Origin: Acidobacteriota bacterium | Lineage (GTDB): Bacteria > Acidobacteriota > Terriglobia > Bryobacterales > Bryobacteraceae | Direction: 5' to 3' | NCBI GenBank assembly: GCA_025353165.1 | Contig: JANXRE010000110.1 | Location: forward strand, 1-51,530 | Length of the DNA: 51,530 nucleotides | Part shown: positions 34,571 through 43,774 of the stretch, in pieces | How the letters are laid out: every line of letters begins with the position of its first letter | How positions within the stretch are numbered: the first letter of the stretch is position 1 | Notes under the pieces: model-generated | What the model was told of the DNA's origin: nothing | Database searches by the model: none | The model's input: the letters and a program-made list of their open reading frames with translations, nothing else | Program-made: the position numbers and the translations under genes

Positions 34571-34594
34571 ATATTAAGCCATTTGGCTTAATAT
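34571..34594. promoter_or_regulatory. Palindromic operator of the ArsR gene
   Basis: ATATTAAGCC and GGCTTAATAT are perfect 10-bp arms around ATTT, with no mismatch. It lies seven bases before the regulator's ATG. Its AT-rich arms and position fit an ArsR-family binding site. It is not followed by a T-run on either strand and was not judged a terminator. Confidence 0.75.
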
Positions 34595-34627
34595 CCTGTC
34601 AACAAATACTAGGACTTCAGGGCCCGG

Positions 34628-37150
34628 TCAGGGGCCGGCGACCACCTTGAGGCTCACGCTCGTGGGGTTGTAGAGCACCATGAAATGTTCGCTGCCATTG
34701 ATCTTAAAGCCGTTCACCGTCGAAAACGTGCCTGTCCGGGAACTGAAATTGATAATGGCAAAGGTATCCCCGATAGCCAAGACGAAGCCATTAATCAAGC
34801 TGAGGTTGAGGGTCCCGTTCAGGCTGGCGGCTCCGGAGATGTTGAGCTGATCGAATTGCGTACCCGCTGTTGCCCCGCCGATGTCGATGTTGAGCGCGCC
34901 GGCCGCATTCTGGGTGTAGTCTCCGGCGATCGAAAGTAGACCAGCCTTCTTAACGAGGTCACCCAGATTAAGGGTTCCGCTCGAATGGACTGTAGCGGAC
35001 AGTGCGCCACCGGTGCCAAACATTGATCCAGCTTGGATATCGATGATGCCGGCGGGCATCAGCGTTCCATCCACCGTGGTCTTGCCGCCGGTCTGCGTAT
35101 AGTTGCCGCCCAGGCCTGTGGTGAACGTGCTTCCTTTCGAAACCGATAGGGTGCCCGCGTTGCTGAAGCCGGCCGAAGTGTTCAGGTTTTGGTTGCCCGC
35201 CAAAGTGAACCTGCCGGGCGCTGCGTTGGTGGCAAAACTCGCCAGCGCATTGCGACTGGACTGGTCAATAATCTGGGAAGAGGCTCCAGTGGGTGTAATG
35301 TTGGCGGCGTTCGTCACGATATTGGCGTTATCAAATTGTAGCGTTCCGGTGACTCGGTAAGTGCCGCCGGTCAGCGTTGTCCCGGAGAAATTGAGGAATG
35401 GGCCTACAGTAATGTCCAGGATGCTTCCCTTGGCCACTGAAAGGATACCCATGTTATTAAAAGCCTGGCTATTAGTTTCAATCGTGAGCGGAGTGGCTTG
35501 GTTGGCGAGGATGGTGCCCTTGTTGACCAGTCCCATAAAGTCCCGGCCGATATTTCCCGCTCCCTGAATCGTGCTTTGATTGGTCAAGACTTCGTTTCCT
35601 GTCGATACGCCCCAAACATAGGTATTATTCGACATGGTCACTTTCCCGCCGCCGGACACAGTCACGTCGCCACTGATTCGCAGGCTCGAACCTTGGCTCG
35701 TCGATAGGAGCTGGATGACGCCAGTGTTGTTGACGGTTCCCTCCAGAACGCTTTCGGTGTTGTCCGCCACTTGCAAGGTTCCTGCGTTGGTGATGCCGTT
35801 GTACGTACTGTTGGTGCTTATGATGGCGCCCGTGTTTACTCCCGTTCCGAAAGTTTTCAGGGTGCCGCCAGTGACCGTTAGCCCGGTGAGCAGCACCGTG
35901 CCACCCGCCGATGTCCCCGTTCCGGCCAATGCCTGGATCGTGCCGCCCGTATTCGTCACATTGGTCCCAATGTTCAGTGTGCCACCACCGCTGGCTTCCA
36001 TGGTTCCGGTGTTGGTCACCAAATTACGAGAATAAACAATCACCAGTTGATTGTGATTGGCCGACGTCGCGTTGATCACGCCGCCGTTGGTCAGCGCACC
36101 CTGGCCCATAGAGCCCGAACCCGATATGGTGTTGTTCTGGTTGACCAGGGTGCCCGAGACGGAGTTTATCGCCTGGTCCGACAGGGTTAGCGTCCCCCCT
36201 CCGTCAGGGTAACCGTCCCGTTCATATTTAGCACCGCAAAGTCGACGGTCGAGTTCACCTGCACCGCGCCAGTATTGGTGATCGTTCCCTGCAACGCGGT
36301 ATTCGTTCTATCGGTCACCTGATAAGTTCCGCTATTGGTCACGCCATTCAGCAGCGGGCCATTGCTGAAGCTCCGGATGACTTCACTGCCGGTTGTGGTC
36401 AGGGTACCGCCGTTGATTGTGACACTGTTGTCCAATTGCACGACACTGCCATCCAGGGCCTGGATCTTACCGCCGGTGTTGTTCAGTGTGGTAAAGACGA
36501 ACTCCAATAGGCCCCCACCGCTCGCTTCCAAAGTACCTTTGTTGGTCGCCGTACTGCTAGAGATCGTTAGAGGGCTTCCTCCGTTAGCATCGATTAGACT
36601 TTGATTGTCAAAATTCACGCCGATCCCTCCTGCTCCCTGGATGGTCTCCTGATTGGTCAGCAGTTGCGTACCGTTGCTGCCTATGATGTAGCCGCCCGCC
36701 AGGGCCACTGTACCCCCGCCGGTCAGGGGTACATTATTACCGGTCGGTCCCCCGATAATCAAACCGTTGCCCCCGGAACCGTTCACGGTGATCTTCCCAG
36801 CGTTGTTGATAGTCGTGCCGTTTATCGACAGAGAGGCTCCGTTGTTGATTAGTCAGGCTATCGTCGCCATCGATGGTTAGGTTCAGTATTCCGATGCCGC
36901 CCAAAATATCTTTCGTGACCGGCGAAGCGTTGGAGTTGCCACCGTCGATAGAAACGCTCCAAAGTGGGTTATTCGGGTAGCATGGAGGATTCGGCGCACA
37001 GGGATTGGGATTCCATTGGGTCTTGTCACTCCAGTTCCCTGCGCCACCGTTCCAGGTAGTGCTCTGGCCGAATGAGTTCTGAGTTGCGGCAATGCCCAAT
37101 ACGAGCATTGCGACCGCAAGTGTCATCGTGGTTCGATTCATGGTTCTCAT
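34628..37150 (-). pseudogene. Beta-repeat surface protein with two frameshifts
   Basis: Three frames joined would make a protein of about 840 residues. The start (MNRTTMTLAVAMLVLGIAA, at 37141 or 37150) is a signal peptide, followed by TTWNGGAGNWSDKTQWNPNP, an autotransporter-type beginning. Repeats such as LTNQETIQGAGGIGVNFDNQ, TNKGTLEASGGGLLEF and ITNTGAVQVN form a beta-helix of the autotransporter-associated type; the end is FDQLNISGAASLNGTLNLSL with NGSEHFMVLYNPTSVSLKVV. A frame change near 36850 (an extra A after DDSLT) and one at 36194-36199 in a run of six C's (minus strand G's) break it; the two compensate. No outer-membrane barrel is seen. It may be inactive, phase-variable or sequencing-damaged. 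Confidence 0.75.
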
Positions 37151-37515
37151 TTCTGGTTCGTCCGGAGAATCTGTAGGCGCCCGGTTATCAGCGAACCGGC
37201 TCCGTGAGGTATCATTCGGCTCTTCAAATTGATTCACTTCCCCGCATCTGAGTCGTCGTCGAAGCCATCGAGAGACGGCCAACGAAACCAGAAACATCAA
37301 GCACGGGCACGCCCGGAATTCCGTTGAAGTAGCGGCCACCGCGTCACCCACTCTACACCGCCTTTCTCCGCTTGGCAAACTGCGGGCTTACGCCAAATAG
37401 CGCGTGCAAAGGTCTTTGCCAGCCGTCTTTTTGCGGTCCAGGAGCGGATCGGCACACACGGGCGTGAATTCGACTACTGCGCGAGTAAGCTTGTGCATGC
37501 GGCCCGTTCCGGCAC
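37151..37515. other. Gap without a supported gene
   Basis: Between the frameshifted surface-protein gene and the HD protein gene. Minus-strand frames (for example MHKLTRAVVEFTPVCADPLL from 37498) are open but not recognisable, and no clear promoter or hairpin was seen. It probably contains the surface protein promoter. Confidence 0.4.
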
Positions 37516-38082
37516 CTATTTCAGATAGATCGATCTCTTCGGCTGCGCCAACACCCGCCGCACCATCGGCTCGAAAGCCTCCAGCGGCAGGCACTCCAAC
37601 TCCCGATCGAACGCCACATTATCGTATTTCTCCGAGAACAGCCGCGTGCGCTCGTAGTATGCGTGCTCCACGAACTGCTCCCGCATATTCTTATCCAGCC
37701 CAATGTGGTCGAAGAAGTAATACCCCTGGAACATCCCGTGCTTCTCGACCATCCACAAGTTTGCCTCCGACACGAACGGCTTCAGGATCGCCGCCGCGAC
37801 GTCCGGGTGGTTGAAGGTGCCCAGCGTGTCGCCGATATCGTGCAGCAGCGCGCACACCACGTACTCCTCGTCTTCGCCCGCCCGCTGTGCCAGCGTTGCC
37901 GTCAGCAGCGAGTGGTGCAAGCGGTCGATCGGAAATCCGCCGAAATCTCCGCCCAGCAGCTTCAGGTGAGACAAAACCCGGTCGGGCAGTCCCTTCGCGA
38001 ACTCTGCAAAGTGGGTGCCGATAATCGCCCAATCTTCCCGCGTGCTCTCCTGAAACGACCGGAAATCCGTTTTGCCATTCAT
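37516..38082 (-). CDS. HD-domain protein
   Basis: A 188-residue HD-superfamily protein. Metal-binding positions are His56/His57 (RLHHSLLTATLAQRAG), His81-Asp82 (ALLHDIGDTLG), with His92 and His115 (MVEKHGMFQGYYFFDHIGLD). The pattern HDIGD and the following EKHGMFQGYYFF are reminiscent of the PhnZ/MIOX-like mixed-valent di-iron oxygenases, but a phosphohydrolase is also possible. No signal peptide. On the minus strand it lies after a patch of remnants and may be read alone. Substrate unknown. Confidence 0.75.
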   Translation of the reverse strand: MNGKTDFRSFQESTREDWAIIGTHFAEFAKGLPDRVLSHLKLLGGDFGGFPIDRLHHSLLTATLAQRAGEDEEYVVCALLHDIGDTLGTFNHPDVAAAILKPFVSEANLWMVEKHGMFQGYYFFDHIGLDKNMREQFVEHAYYERTRLFSEKYDNVAFDRELECLPLEAFEPMVRRVLAQPKRSIYLK

Positions 38083-38094
38083 GGAAACTCCGTC

Positions 38095-38395
38095 CTAATC
38101 CATAGATACTCGCGCCAGCGCTTCGGCACTGTCCAGGTCGAGAACGCCGATCAGCCTGCCCGCCTTCACCAGCGGCACTACCAACTCGGACCGCGACGCC
38201 GTGTTGGCCGCATTCGCGATGGGACGGACTCGCCTTCCAGTACGCTCGCCCGTTGCGCCCGCAGTTCCCGGTAGAGATCCATCGCTCTCTCGTTGTACCG
38301 CATTTGGGCGCGGCTGGTTCCAACCCGCGCTGCCTGGCCAGGGCCGCCAGTTCAGGCTCGATGGCGGGCAAATAAGACAGCAAGGCGGATGCACG
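38095..38395 (-). pseudogene. Mosaic of GAF-domain and monooxygenase 3' remnants
   Basis: Reading from 38395 downward, SYLPAIEPELAALARQRGLE (then PAAPK) strongly resembles the end of the FAD monooxygenase at 41698 (CLPGIGPDLAALAGQLGLEL). A different phrase follows: YRELRAQRASVLEGE, then in another frame NTASRSELVVPLVKAGRLIG and VLDLDSAEALARVSMD, the C-terminal half of a GAF domain. The pieces lie in different frames, so no single protein can be made. Nothing else was found in 38083-38441. Confidence 0.6.
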
Positions 38396-38441
38396 GGCCG
38401 AAACTATTGGACATCGCGGACGCGGGAGTCATAATGGGCGA

Positions 38442-40037
38442 GTGAGTCTCACCAGGAAGTGGCTTCTGATTGCCGGTGGGGTGGTAGTCGCCCTTGTGAT
38501 TGGGCTGCTGGTCACGGCCAAGATTTTGGCGAGTAGGTTCGAGCCTTACATCCGGCAGCAGGCCGTGGAGTATCTGAGCACGCGATTCGCGAGCCAGGTG
38601 CAGATCGGAAAGCTCAAGATCCAACTTCCAGGTATTTCGCCGGTGATGCTGCTGCTCACCCGAGGCCGCCACTCGGTCGCGCGCGTGGAAGCGGGCGAGA
38701 TTGTGATGCGCTATCACGGGCGCACCGACGGCCCACCGTTGCTGGCGATCCGGAAGGTGGAATTCCTGGTTGACCTGGCGACGCTCTTTGATCCGACCAA
38801 GCACGTTCCCTTCGTCGCCGTGGATGGGCTGGAGATCGATATTCCGCCGAAAGGCGACCGGCCCCCCGCAAGCGGCGCCGGGAGTTTGGCGAATTTCAGC
38901 CCAAAGGTGACGATCGATCGGGTGGATATCAAGAATGCCCGTCTGGTGATTCTGCCGAAAGACCCCTCGCGCAAGTCGCTCGACTTCGACATCTTGAGGC
39001 TCCTTCTGGAATCGGCCGGTACCGACTCCGCGATGAAGTACACCGGGGAACTGACAAATCCCAAGCCGCCGGGAAGGATCCAAAGCAAGGGCACGTTCGG
39101 GCCGTGGAACGCCGAGGAGCCAGGCGACACACCGCTGGTGGGTAGCTACAATTTCAACGACGCGGACCTGAGCGTGTTCAACGGCATCGCCGGGATCCTG
39201 CAGTCTGCAGGACAGTTCAACGGAACCCTGGCCTCGGTAAATGCGAGCGGCGAGGCAACAGTGCCGGATTTCCGGCTCACCTCGGCGGGGAATGCGGTGC
39301 CGCTGTGGACACGCTTTGAAGTTCTGGTGGACGGCACCAACGGCAACACGTTGCTGAAGCCGGTGATCGCGCGGTTGGGGTCCGCCAGTTTCATCACGAC
39401 GGGCGGCGTCATCAAGCGCGAGAAGGAAGGCCTCAAGGCTATTGAGCTGGAGGCGACCATGCCACGAGGGAATCTCCGGGACGTTCTGCGGTTGGCAATG
39501 AAAGGGCCGCCGTTCATGGAAGGCGAGATCGCGCTCAAGACCCGGATCCGCGTCCCGCCGCTAAATCGAAGAGTGAAGGAGAAGCTGCTGCTCGATGGCC
39601 GGTTCAGCGTGCGGAAGGGACACTTTCTGAGGGCTCAGGTGCAGAATCAGATCGACAGTTTGAGCCGGCGTGCGCAGGGCCGGCCCAAAGACGAGCAGAT
39701 CGACGAGGTGTTTTCGCAGATGAAAGGCGGGTTCCATCTGGAAAACCAGATGCTGAGTCTGCGATCGCTGACCTTCGAGGTGCCAGGGGCCGCGGTGGCT
39801 CTCAACGGCAAACTGGACTTGAAGGCGGATGTCCTCGAAATGCACGGCACGCTCAAAATGCAGGCCAAGGTGTCGCAGACCATGACTGGCTGGAAGCGGT
39901 GGGCGTTGAAGCCGGTGGATCCGTTTTTCGCCAAGGCCGGTGCGGGCACCTTTCTGCGCATCCAGGTGGAGGGCAGCTCAAAAGCGCCGAAATTCGGCCT
40001 GGATCGCCGCGGCAAGGAGAAAGCCGAACACGATTAG
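38442..40037 (+). CDS. AsmA-like inner-membrane anchored protein
   Basis: A 531-residue protein with a single N-terminal membrane helix (KWLLIAGGVVVALVIGLLVT) and a long periplasmic part. It opens with the AsmA-type pattern of a helix followed by ASRFEPYIRQQAVEYLSTRF and VQIGKLKIQLPG, and has later beta-strand segments (PKVTIDRVDIKNARLVI, GTLKMQAKVSQTM). AsmA/YhdP-like proteins form beta-groove bridges for lipid movement to the outer membrane. The GTG start fits the signal anchor. The tail (SSKAPKFGLDRRGK) is basic. Placement alone; assignment is by topology and weak similarity. Confidence 0.7.
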   Translation: MSLTRKWLLIAGGVVVALVIGLLVTAKILASRFEPYIRQQAVEYLSTRFASQVQIGKLKIQLPGISPVMLLLTRGRHSVARVEAGEIVMRYHGRTDGPPLLAIRKVEFLVDLATLFDPTKHVPFVAVDGLEIDIPPKGDRPPASGAGSLANFSPKVTIDRVDIKNARLVILPKDPSRKSLDFDILRLLLESAGTDSAMKYTGELTNPKPPGRIQSKGTFGPWNAEEPGDTPLVGSYNFNDADLSVFNGIAGILQSAGQFNGTLASVNASGEATVPDFRLTSAGNAVPLWTRFEVLVDGTNGNTLLKPVIARLGSASFITTGGVIKREKEGLKAIELEATMPRGNLRDVLRLAMKGPPFMEGEIALKTRIRVPPLNRRVKEKLLLDGRFSVRKGHFLRAQVQNQIDSLSRRAQGRPKDEQIDEVFSQMKGGFHLENQMLSLRSLTFEVPGAAVALNGKLDLKADVLEMHGTLKMQAKVSQTMTGWKRWALKPVDPFFAKAGAGTFLRIQVEGSSKAPKFGLDRRGKEKAEHD

Positions 40038-40302
40038 GATGCCGTCCGCCTTCCGGCCGACCAGTAAGCAAATGTATGCTACCGTACGCTGGGAAGTGGC
40101 TGAAACCAAATGTCACGTGACCATAATTGGTCAGCTGACGCCTGCGGGTCCGTTCCCGGTGGGCGGAAATTGGTGCAATGAGGGGCTGATCGGGTTAGCG
40201 TGTCGCACCTGTGCAGGGTTGGCCCCAACGGCGAAGTTTGGCGCGACTCGTGCACTAGCCACCGTGTCGCGAGGCTCCCTCCGGCAGAAAAGGTGGAGAA
40301 AT

Positions 40303-41397
40303 ATGAAACACATTGCAGTAGGTAAGTCACTCGTTCGGTATCTGTCTTTCGCACTGATCCTGCTGTGCGTTCCCGCGGCATCGTTTGCGCAAATCGGGTT
40401 CTCTGTCGGTTTTGGACCTCCCGCGATCCCGTTCTACGAGCAGCCCATGATCCCTGGCGACGGCTACCTCTGGACGCCCGGCTACTGGGCTTGGGATGGG
40501 GATGACTACTATTGGGTCCCGGGCACCTGGGTCATGGCTCCGGAAGTCGGCTTCTTGTGGACGCCGGGCTATTGGGGATGGCGCGGAAACGCTTTCTTCT
40601 TCAATGAAGGTTACTGGGGCCCGCACGTCGGCTTCTATGGCGGCATCAACTACGGCTTCGGTTACTTCGGCCGAGGTTATGAAGGCGGCCGCTGGGATGG
40701 CGGGCGCTTTTTCTACAACCGTTCGGTGAACAATGTGAACGTCACCGTCATCCGCAATGTCTACGAATCGAGAATTACGGATAACAATTCCAACCGCGTG
40801 AGCTACAACGGCGGTAATGGCGGCGTCAACGAGAGAGCGTCCTCGGAAGAACAGAACTATTCTCGCGAGCGGCACATCGCGCCGGTCGCCGCGCAAGCCC
40901 AACATGTGGAAGCGGCGCGCGCGAATAGAGAGTCGCGAGCCTCCGTCAACCAGGGCAAACCGCCCGTCGCGGCCAGTCAACGGCCGGGCGCGTTCAATGA
41001 CCAAGCCGTGGCGGCCAAGGAAGCAGGAGGGCGCTACCAACCCCCCGCCAGCCGCGGAGGGAATGCCGCCGGCCCGGTACGCCATTTCAGCGACCTTCCT
41101 CCACAGGAGCGGCCCAGCGCGCCAAGCACGGGCAATCCCAAGCTGGATCGGAAATACCAGCAACAGCAGCAGAAGCTCTACGACAAACAGGATCAGGAAC
41201 GCCAGAAAGCCCAGCAACAGCAGGAGAGAGAACACCAGTCGCTGACTAGACAGAATGCCAGTCAAGCCAAAACGCAACAGGTAGAGCAGCGGCACCAGCA
41301 ACAGACACAGCAAATACAGCAGCGCCACGTCCAACAGCAACAAAGAATGCAGCAGAGACAGCAGCCCTCGCGCCAGTCCGAGCCCGGCCGCCGCTAG
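40303..41397 (+). CDS. YXWGXW-repeat secreted protein with Gln-rich tail
   Basis: A 364-residue exported protein. ATG 40303 follows AGGTGGAG and starts a signal peptide (LVRYLSFALILLCVPAASFA); the frame is open upstream without homology. Residues about 45-125 carry YXWGXW-type repeats: GYLWTPGYWAWDGDDYYWVP, TWVMAPEVGFLWTPGYWGWR and NEGYWGPHVGFYGG. The C-terminal 150 residues are charged and rich in Gln (QQQQQKLYDKQDQERQKAQQ, then QQTQQIQQRHVQQQQ), probably a disordered or coiled tail. Cell-envelope role likely; exact function unknown. Confidence 0.8.
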   Translation: MKHIAVGKSLVRYLSFALILLCVPAASFAQIGFSVGFGPPAIPFYEQPMIPGDGYLWTPGYWAWDGDDYYWVPGTWVMAPEVGFLWTPGYWGWRGNAFFFNEGYWGPHVGFYGGINYGFGYFGRGYEGGRWDGGRFFYNRSVNNVNVTVIRNVYESRITDNNSNRVSYNGGNGGVNERASSEEQNYSRERHIAPVAAQAQHVEAARANRESRASVNQGKPPVAASQRPGAFNDQAVAAKEAGGRYQPPASRGGNAAGPVRHFSDLPPQERPSAPSTGNPKLDRKYQQQQQKLYDKQDQERQKAQQQQEREHQSLTRQNASQAKTQQVEQRHQQQTQQIQQRHVQQQQRMQQRQQPSRQSEPGRR

Positions 41398-41468
41398 TTC
41401 CGTCCCGGCATGGGCGGGCGGCTCAACCGGCGGGTGCTTCCTGGTTCCGTTGCGCGGGGAATTCGACC

Positions 41469-41672
41469 ATGACCCTCAAGAATGCGGCATTTCTGGCGCT
41501 GATCGGAACCCTTCTGCTGACGGTTCTGTTGGCGGCGGATTTCGTCAATACTGTTTTGGGCGTCCTCCGTGACGTGGTTCCGGCGATGGCCCTTCTGAGA
41601 TCGCTGGTCTATTTGCTTGCGAGCCTCAGCGTGACGGTATACTTCTATGTCTTCGGCCGAGCGCAGCGCTGA
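41469..41672 (+). CDS. Small two-helix membrane protein
   Basis: A 67-residue protein: MTLKNAAFLALIGTLLLTVL and AMALLRSLVYLLASLSVTVY are membrane helices, joined by a short polar loop; it ends FGRAQR. No family was recognised. ATG 41469 has no clear ribosome site. It lies 71 bases after the YXWGXW gene and convergent with the monooxygenase gene. Confidence 0.6.
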   Translation: MTLKNAAFLALIGTLLLTVLLAADFVNTVLGVLRDVVPAMALLRSLVYLLASLSVTVYFYVFGRAQR

Positions 41673-41697
41673 CCGGCCTGCCTTGTTGCAGGCCGGC

Positions 41698-42972
41698 TCA
41701 GCCGCCCGCGGATGCCGGCGCGGCGAGTTCCAGCCCGAGTTGCCCGGCCAGGGCCGCCAAGTCCGGCCCGATTCCCGGCAGGCAAGGGAGTAGCGCGGAG
41801 CCATTGGCGGCAACCCAGGGATCAGTCTTCCCGGTGGCGCGCAGACCGCCGCTCAACCCCAGGATCTCGCGCCAATCCCGCGTGTGCCTCCGATCGTATT
41901 CCTCGAAAGCGGCGCCCGAATCTTTCGCGTGGATCGCTTTCCCGACGATCTCCGCCAACTCGGAGGCTTCCGCCAGACCGGAGTTCATGCTCTGGACACC
42001 CGCTGGCGCCGTGAGGTGAGCGGCATCGCCCGCCAACCACATCCGGCCGCGGCCGAAAGATTCGGCCCGGCGGCGTTCGAACCGAACCACGATTCGCCAC
42101 GCGATTTCTCCGACGCTGGCGGTGAACCACGGGGCGCGCTCGGCCAGGAAAGTTCGCAGACGCTCTTCGGTCAGGATGGGGTAATCTCCCGCCTCGACTT
42201 GAATCGCGAATCTGTCTTTTTCGCGGCGGGGATCGCGAGCGGTGTAGGCGGGAAGTTCGAAGCTCCAGCGGACGCGGCCGTCGGGAAGCGGCCAGAGAAC
42301 ATTCGTCGTGCCTCCGCTGAATACGATCCGCATCTCGTTGCGAAGGTCGGCGTCGGAAACGAACTCGAAGACCGCGAAATACTGCGGCTTGGCGACTTCC
42401 GGAAAACCGATGCGCAGCATCCGGCGGACCCAGGAGCTGTGCCCATCCGCGCCGATTACGAATTTTGGGCTCAAGTCCTTCGAGCCGGCCACCACCCATT
42501 CCGTATGAGATACCGCGTACCCCCGGGACTCTTTTTCCAGCGTCTCGATGGTGGCGTTAACAGAGCTTTCCCCCATGACGGCGCGCGCGAGCCGGTGGCT
42601 CCAGGAGACTTTGGCGCCGGCGTCTTCCAACGCGGCTTCCAGCAACTCCTCGAGCACATCCTGCCGCAAAACGGCAATGCCCGAATTCGCGGTCCCGTCT
42701 CCGATACGCACCTCGGCGCGGCGTTCAGTCTGATCGAACAGCCCGATCGAGTGCACCGGATACGATTCCGCCACCACCGCTTCGTGGAGACCCACTTCCC
42801 TGAGCAGTTCCAGCGAACGCGGATGCAACGCCAGGGCATAGCTGTGCATGCCCGGTTGCAATGCGGAGTCGACTACGTGAACGTCAATGCCCCGCTTCGC
42901 GAGCGCGAGCGCGGCGAACATCCCGACCGGACCAGCCCCGGCCACCAGAACTTCCGGATGAGTTTCAGTCAT
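41698..42972 (-). CDS. FAD-dependent monooxygenase (PheA/TfdB-like)
   Basis: A 424-residue flavoprotein. VLVAGAGPVGMFAALALAKR is the FAD-binding GxGxxG at the start; VIGADGHSSWVRRML is the DG motif (flavin and NADPH pyrophosphate), and MWLAGDAAHLTAPAGVQSMN is the GD motif that closes the FAD site. These three are the hallmarks of class A aromatic hydroxylases. It probably inserts one oxygen atom into a phenolic or polyketide-type substrate. The C-terminal thioredoxin-like domain of phenol hydroxylases is absent. The final 30 residues (CLPGIGPDLAALAGQLGLEL) are repeated as a fragment at 38310-38395. Confidence 0.85.
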   Translation of the reverse strand: MTETHPEVLVAGAGPVGMFAALALAKRGIDVHVVDSALQPGMHSYALALHPRSLELLREVGLHEAVVAESYPVHSIGLFDQTERRAEVRIGDGTANSGIAVLRQDVLEELLEAALEDAGAKVSWSHRLARAVMGESSVNATIETLEKESRGYAVSHTEWVVAGSKDLSPKFVIGADGHSSWVRRMLRIGFPEVAKPQYFAVFEFVSDADLRNEMRIVFSGGTTNVLWPLPDGRVRWSFELPAYTARDPRREKDRFAIQVEAGDYPILTEERLRTFLAERAPWFTASVGEIAWRIVVRFERRRAESFGRGRMWLAGDAAHLTAPAGVQSMNSGLAEASELAEIVGKAIHAKDSGAAFEEYDRRHTRDWREILGLSGGLRATGKTDPWVAANGSALLPCLPGIGPDLAALAGQLGLELAAPASAGG

Positions 42973-43053
42973 GGAGTTATCCCAAATCTGAATCTTATCA
43001 TCCGGGGGTAGCGCCAGGCGAGATTATTAAAGATTAACAGGCCCTAAACGGCG

Positions 43054-43521
43054 CTATGCGGCGCGGCGGCTCATCCGCTTGCAGGCTGTTCGCCGCGCCC
43101 TCAGCAGGCGGATGCGGACCGCGGTTTCCGTCCACCCTTGCTGTTGCGCAATTTCCTGCACCTTGTAGCCCTCCAGGTAATGCCGCTGAAGGACCACGCG
43201 GTCTTTGTGCTTGCAGAACTTCAGCATCCGTCCGACATCGATGGCGGCAAGGTTCACCTTAGGCGATGTCGAAAGCTCCGGTAGAGTCTGCAGGAACGGC
43301 TCCCTCCGCATTAAACTGCGATGGATGTTGAGCGCGATGCTGTTCATCCAGGTCAATACCATGTTGGGGTCGCGCAACTGCGCCAGCCGTTCCCATCCTT
43401 TGGCCCAGGCGGCTTGCGCGGTCTCCTGAGCGGCGTCGTAAGATAATCCTCTCGACGCCAGAAAACGAACCGTCATGCTGTAACCACGTTGATAGGCGTG
43501 CCCGTATTCTTCGCTTGTCAT
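43054..43521 (-). CDS. ECF-like RNA polymerase sigma factor
   Basis: A 155-residue protein. The region 2 part has YSMTVRFLASRGLSYDAAQE, TAQAAWAKGWERLAQL and a segment like the -10 recognition helix; region 4 is CKHKDRVVLQRHYLEGYKVQ with the helix-turn-helix EIAQQQGWTETAVRIRLLRA. It recognises promoters for an unknown set of genes. No anti-sigma gene is adjacent on the same strand. It lies upstream and divergent from the ccm operon, but a link is not shown. Confidence 0.75.
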   Translation of the reverse strand: MTSEEYGHAYQRGYSMTVRFLASRGLSYDAAQETAQAAWAKGWERLAQLRDPNMVLTWMNSIALNIHRSLMRREPFLQTLPELSTSPKVNLAAIDVGRMLKFCKHKDRVVLQRHYLEGYKVQEIAQQQGWTETAVRIRLLRARRTACKRMSRRAA

Positions 43522-43571
43522 TCGTTTGAACCAAGCAAGGCACGTTGCCTGCCAAGGGGTGGTGGACGGCT

Positions 43572-43659
43572 AAAAATGGGGACAGACACCTTTTCCACCG
43601 CTGTAACCTGTTGATTTCAGGTTCAACCTCTGGCGGGAAGGCTGTCTGCACCCATTTTT
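43572..43659. repeat. REP-like palindromic element
   Basis: Imperfect inverted arms at 43572-43590 and 43641-43659 share 16 of 19 positions: AAAAATGGG plus a CAGACA core. A second hairpin (AACCTG at 43605-43610, CAGGTT at 43618-43623) is nested between them. It lies between the sigma gene and ccmE. This is a structured, apparently mobile-type repeat; no RAYT transposase gene is in the window. Confidence 0.6.
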
Positions 43660-43708
43660 CACTGTGAGCGAGCGGTTTCTAAAAACAAAGAATAAATTGC
43701 CGGGGAAG

Positions 43709-43714
43709 TATAAT
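43709..43714 (+). promoter_or_regulatory. Possible -10 box for the ccm operon
   Basis: TATAAT in the context gaagTATAATttt, 60 bases before the ccmE GTG. No -35 match is seen at the usual distance. A second candidate, TTATACT, lies at 43748-43754. Only one may be real. Confidence 0.35.
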
Positions 43715-43774
43715 TTTCCGCCCGGCTGTGCGTCCAACCTCAGTGGGTTATACTGAGATCAGCAGGAGTCAATC

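Noticed and set aside
34571-34594. Palindrome as a transcription terminator
   Set aside because: Arms are AT-rich, no U-run follows and it lies at a promoter; an operator fits better.
40327-41343. A 338-codon minus-strand frame with Leu-rich start
   Set aside because: The Leu run is the reverse of the Gln-rich tail of the YXWGXW protein; no signal or domain.
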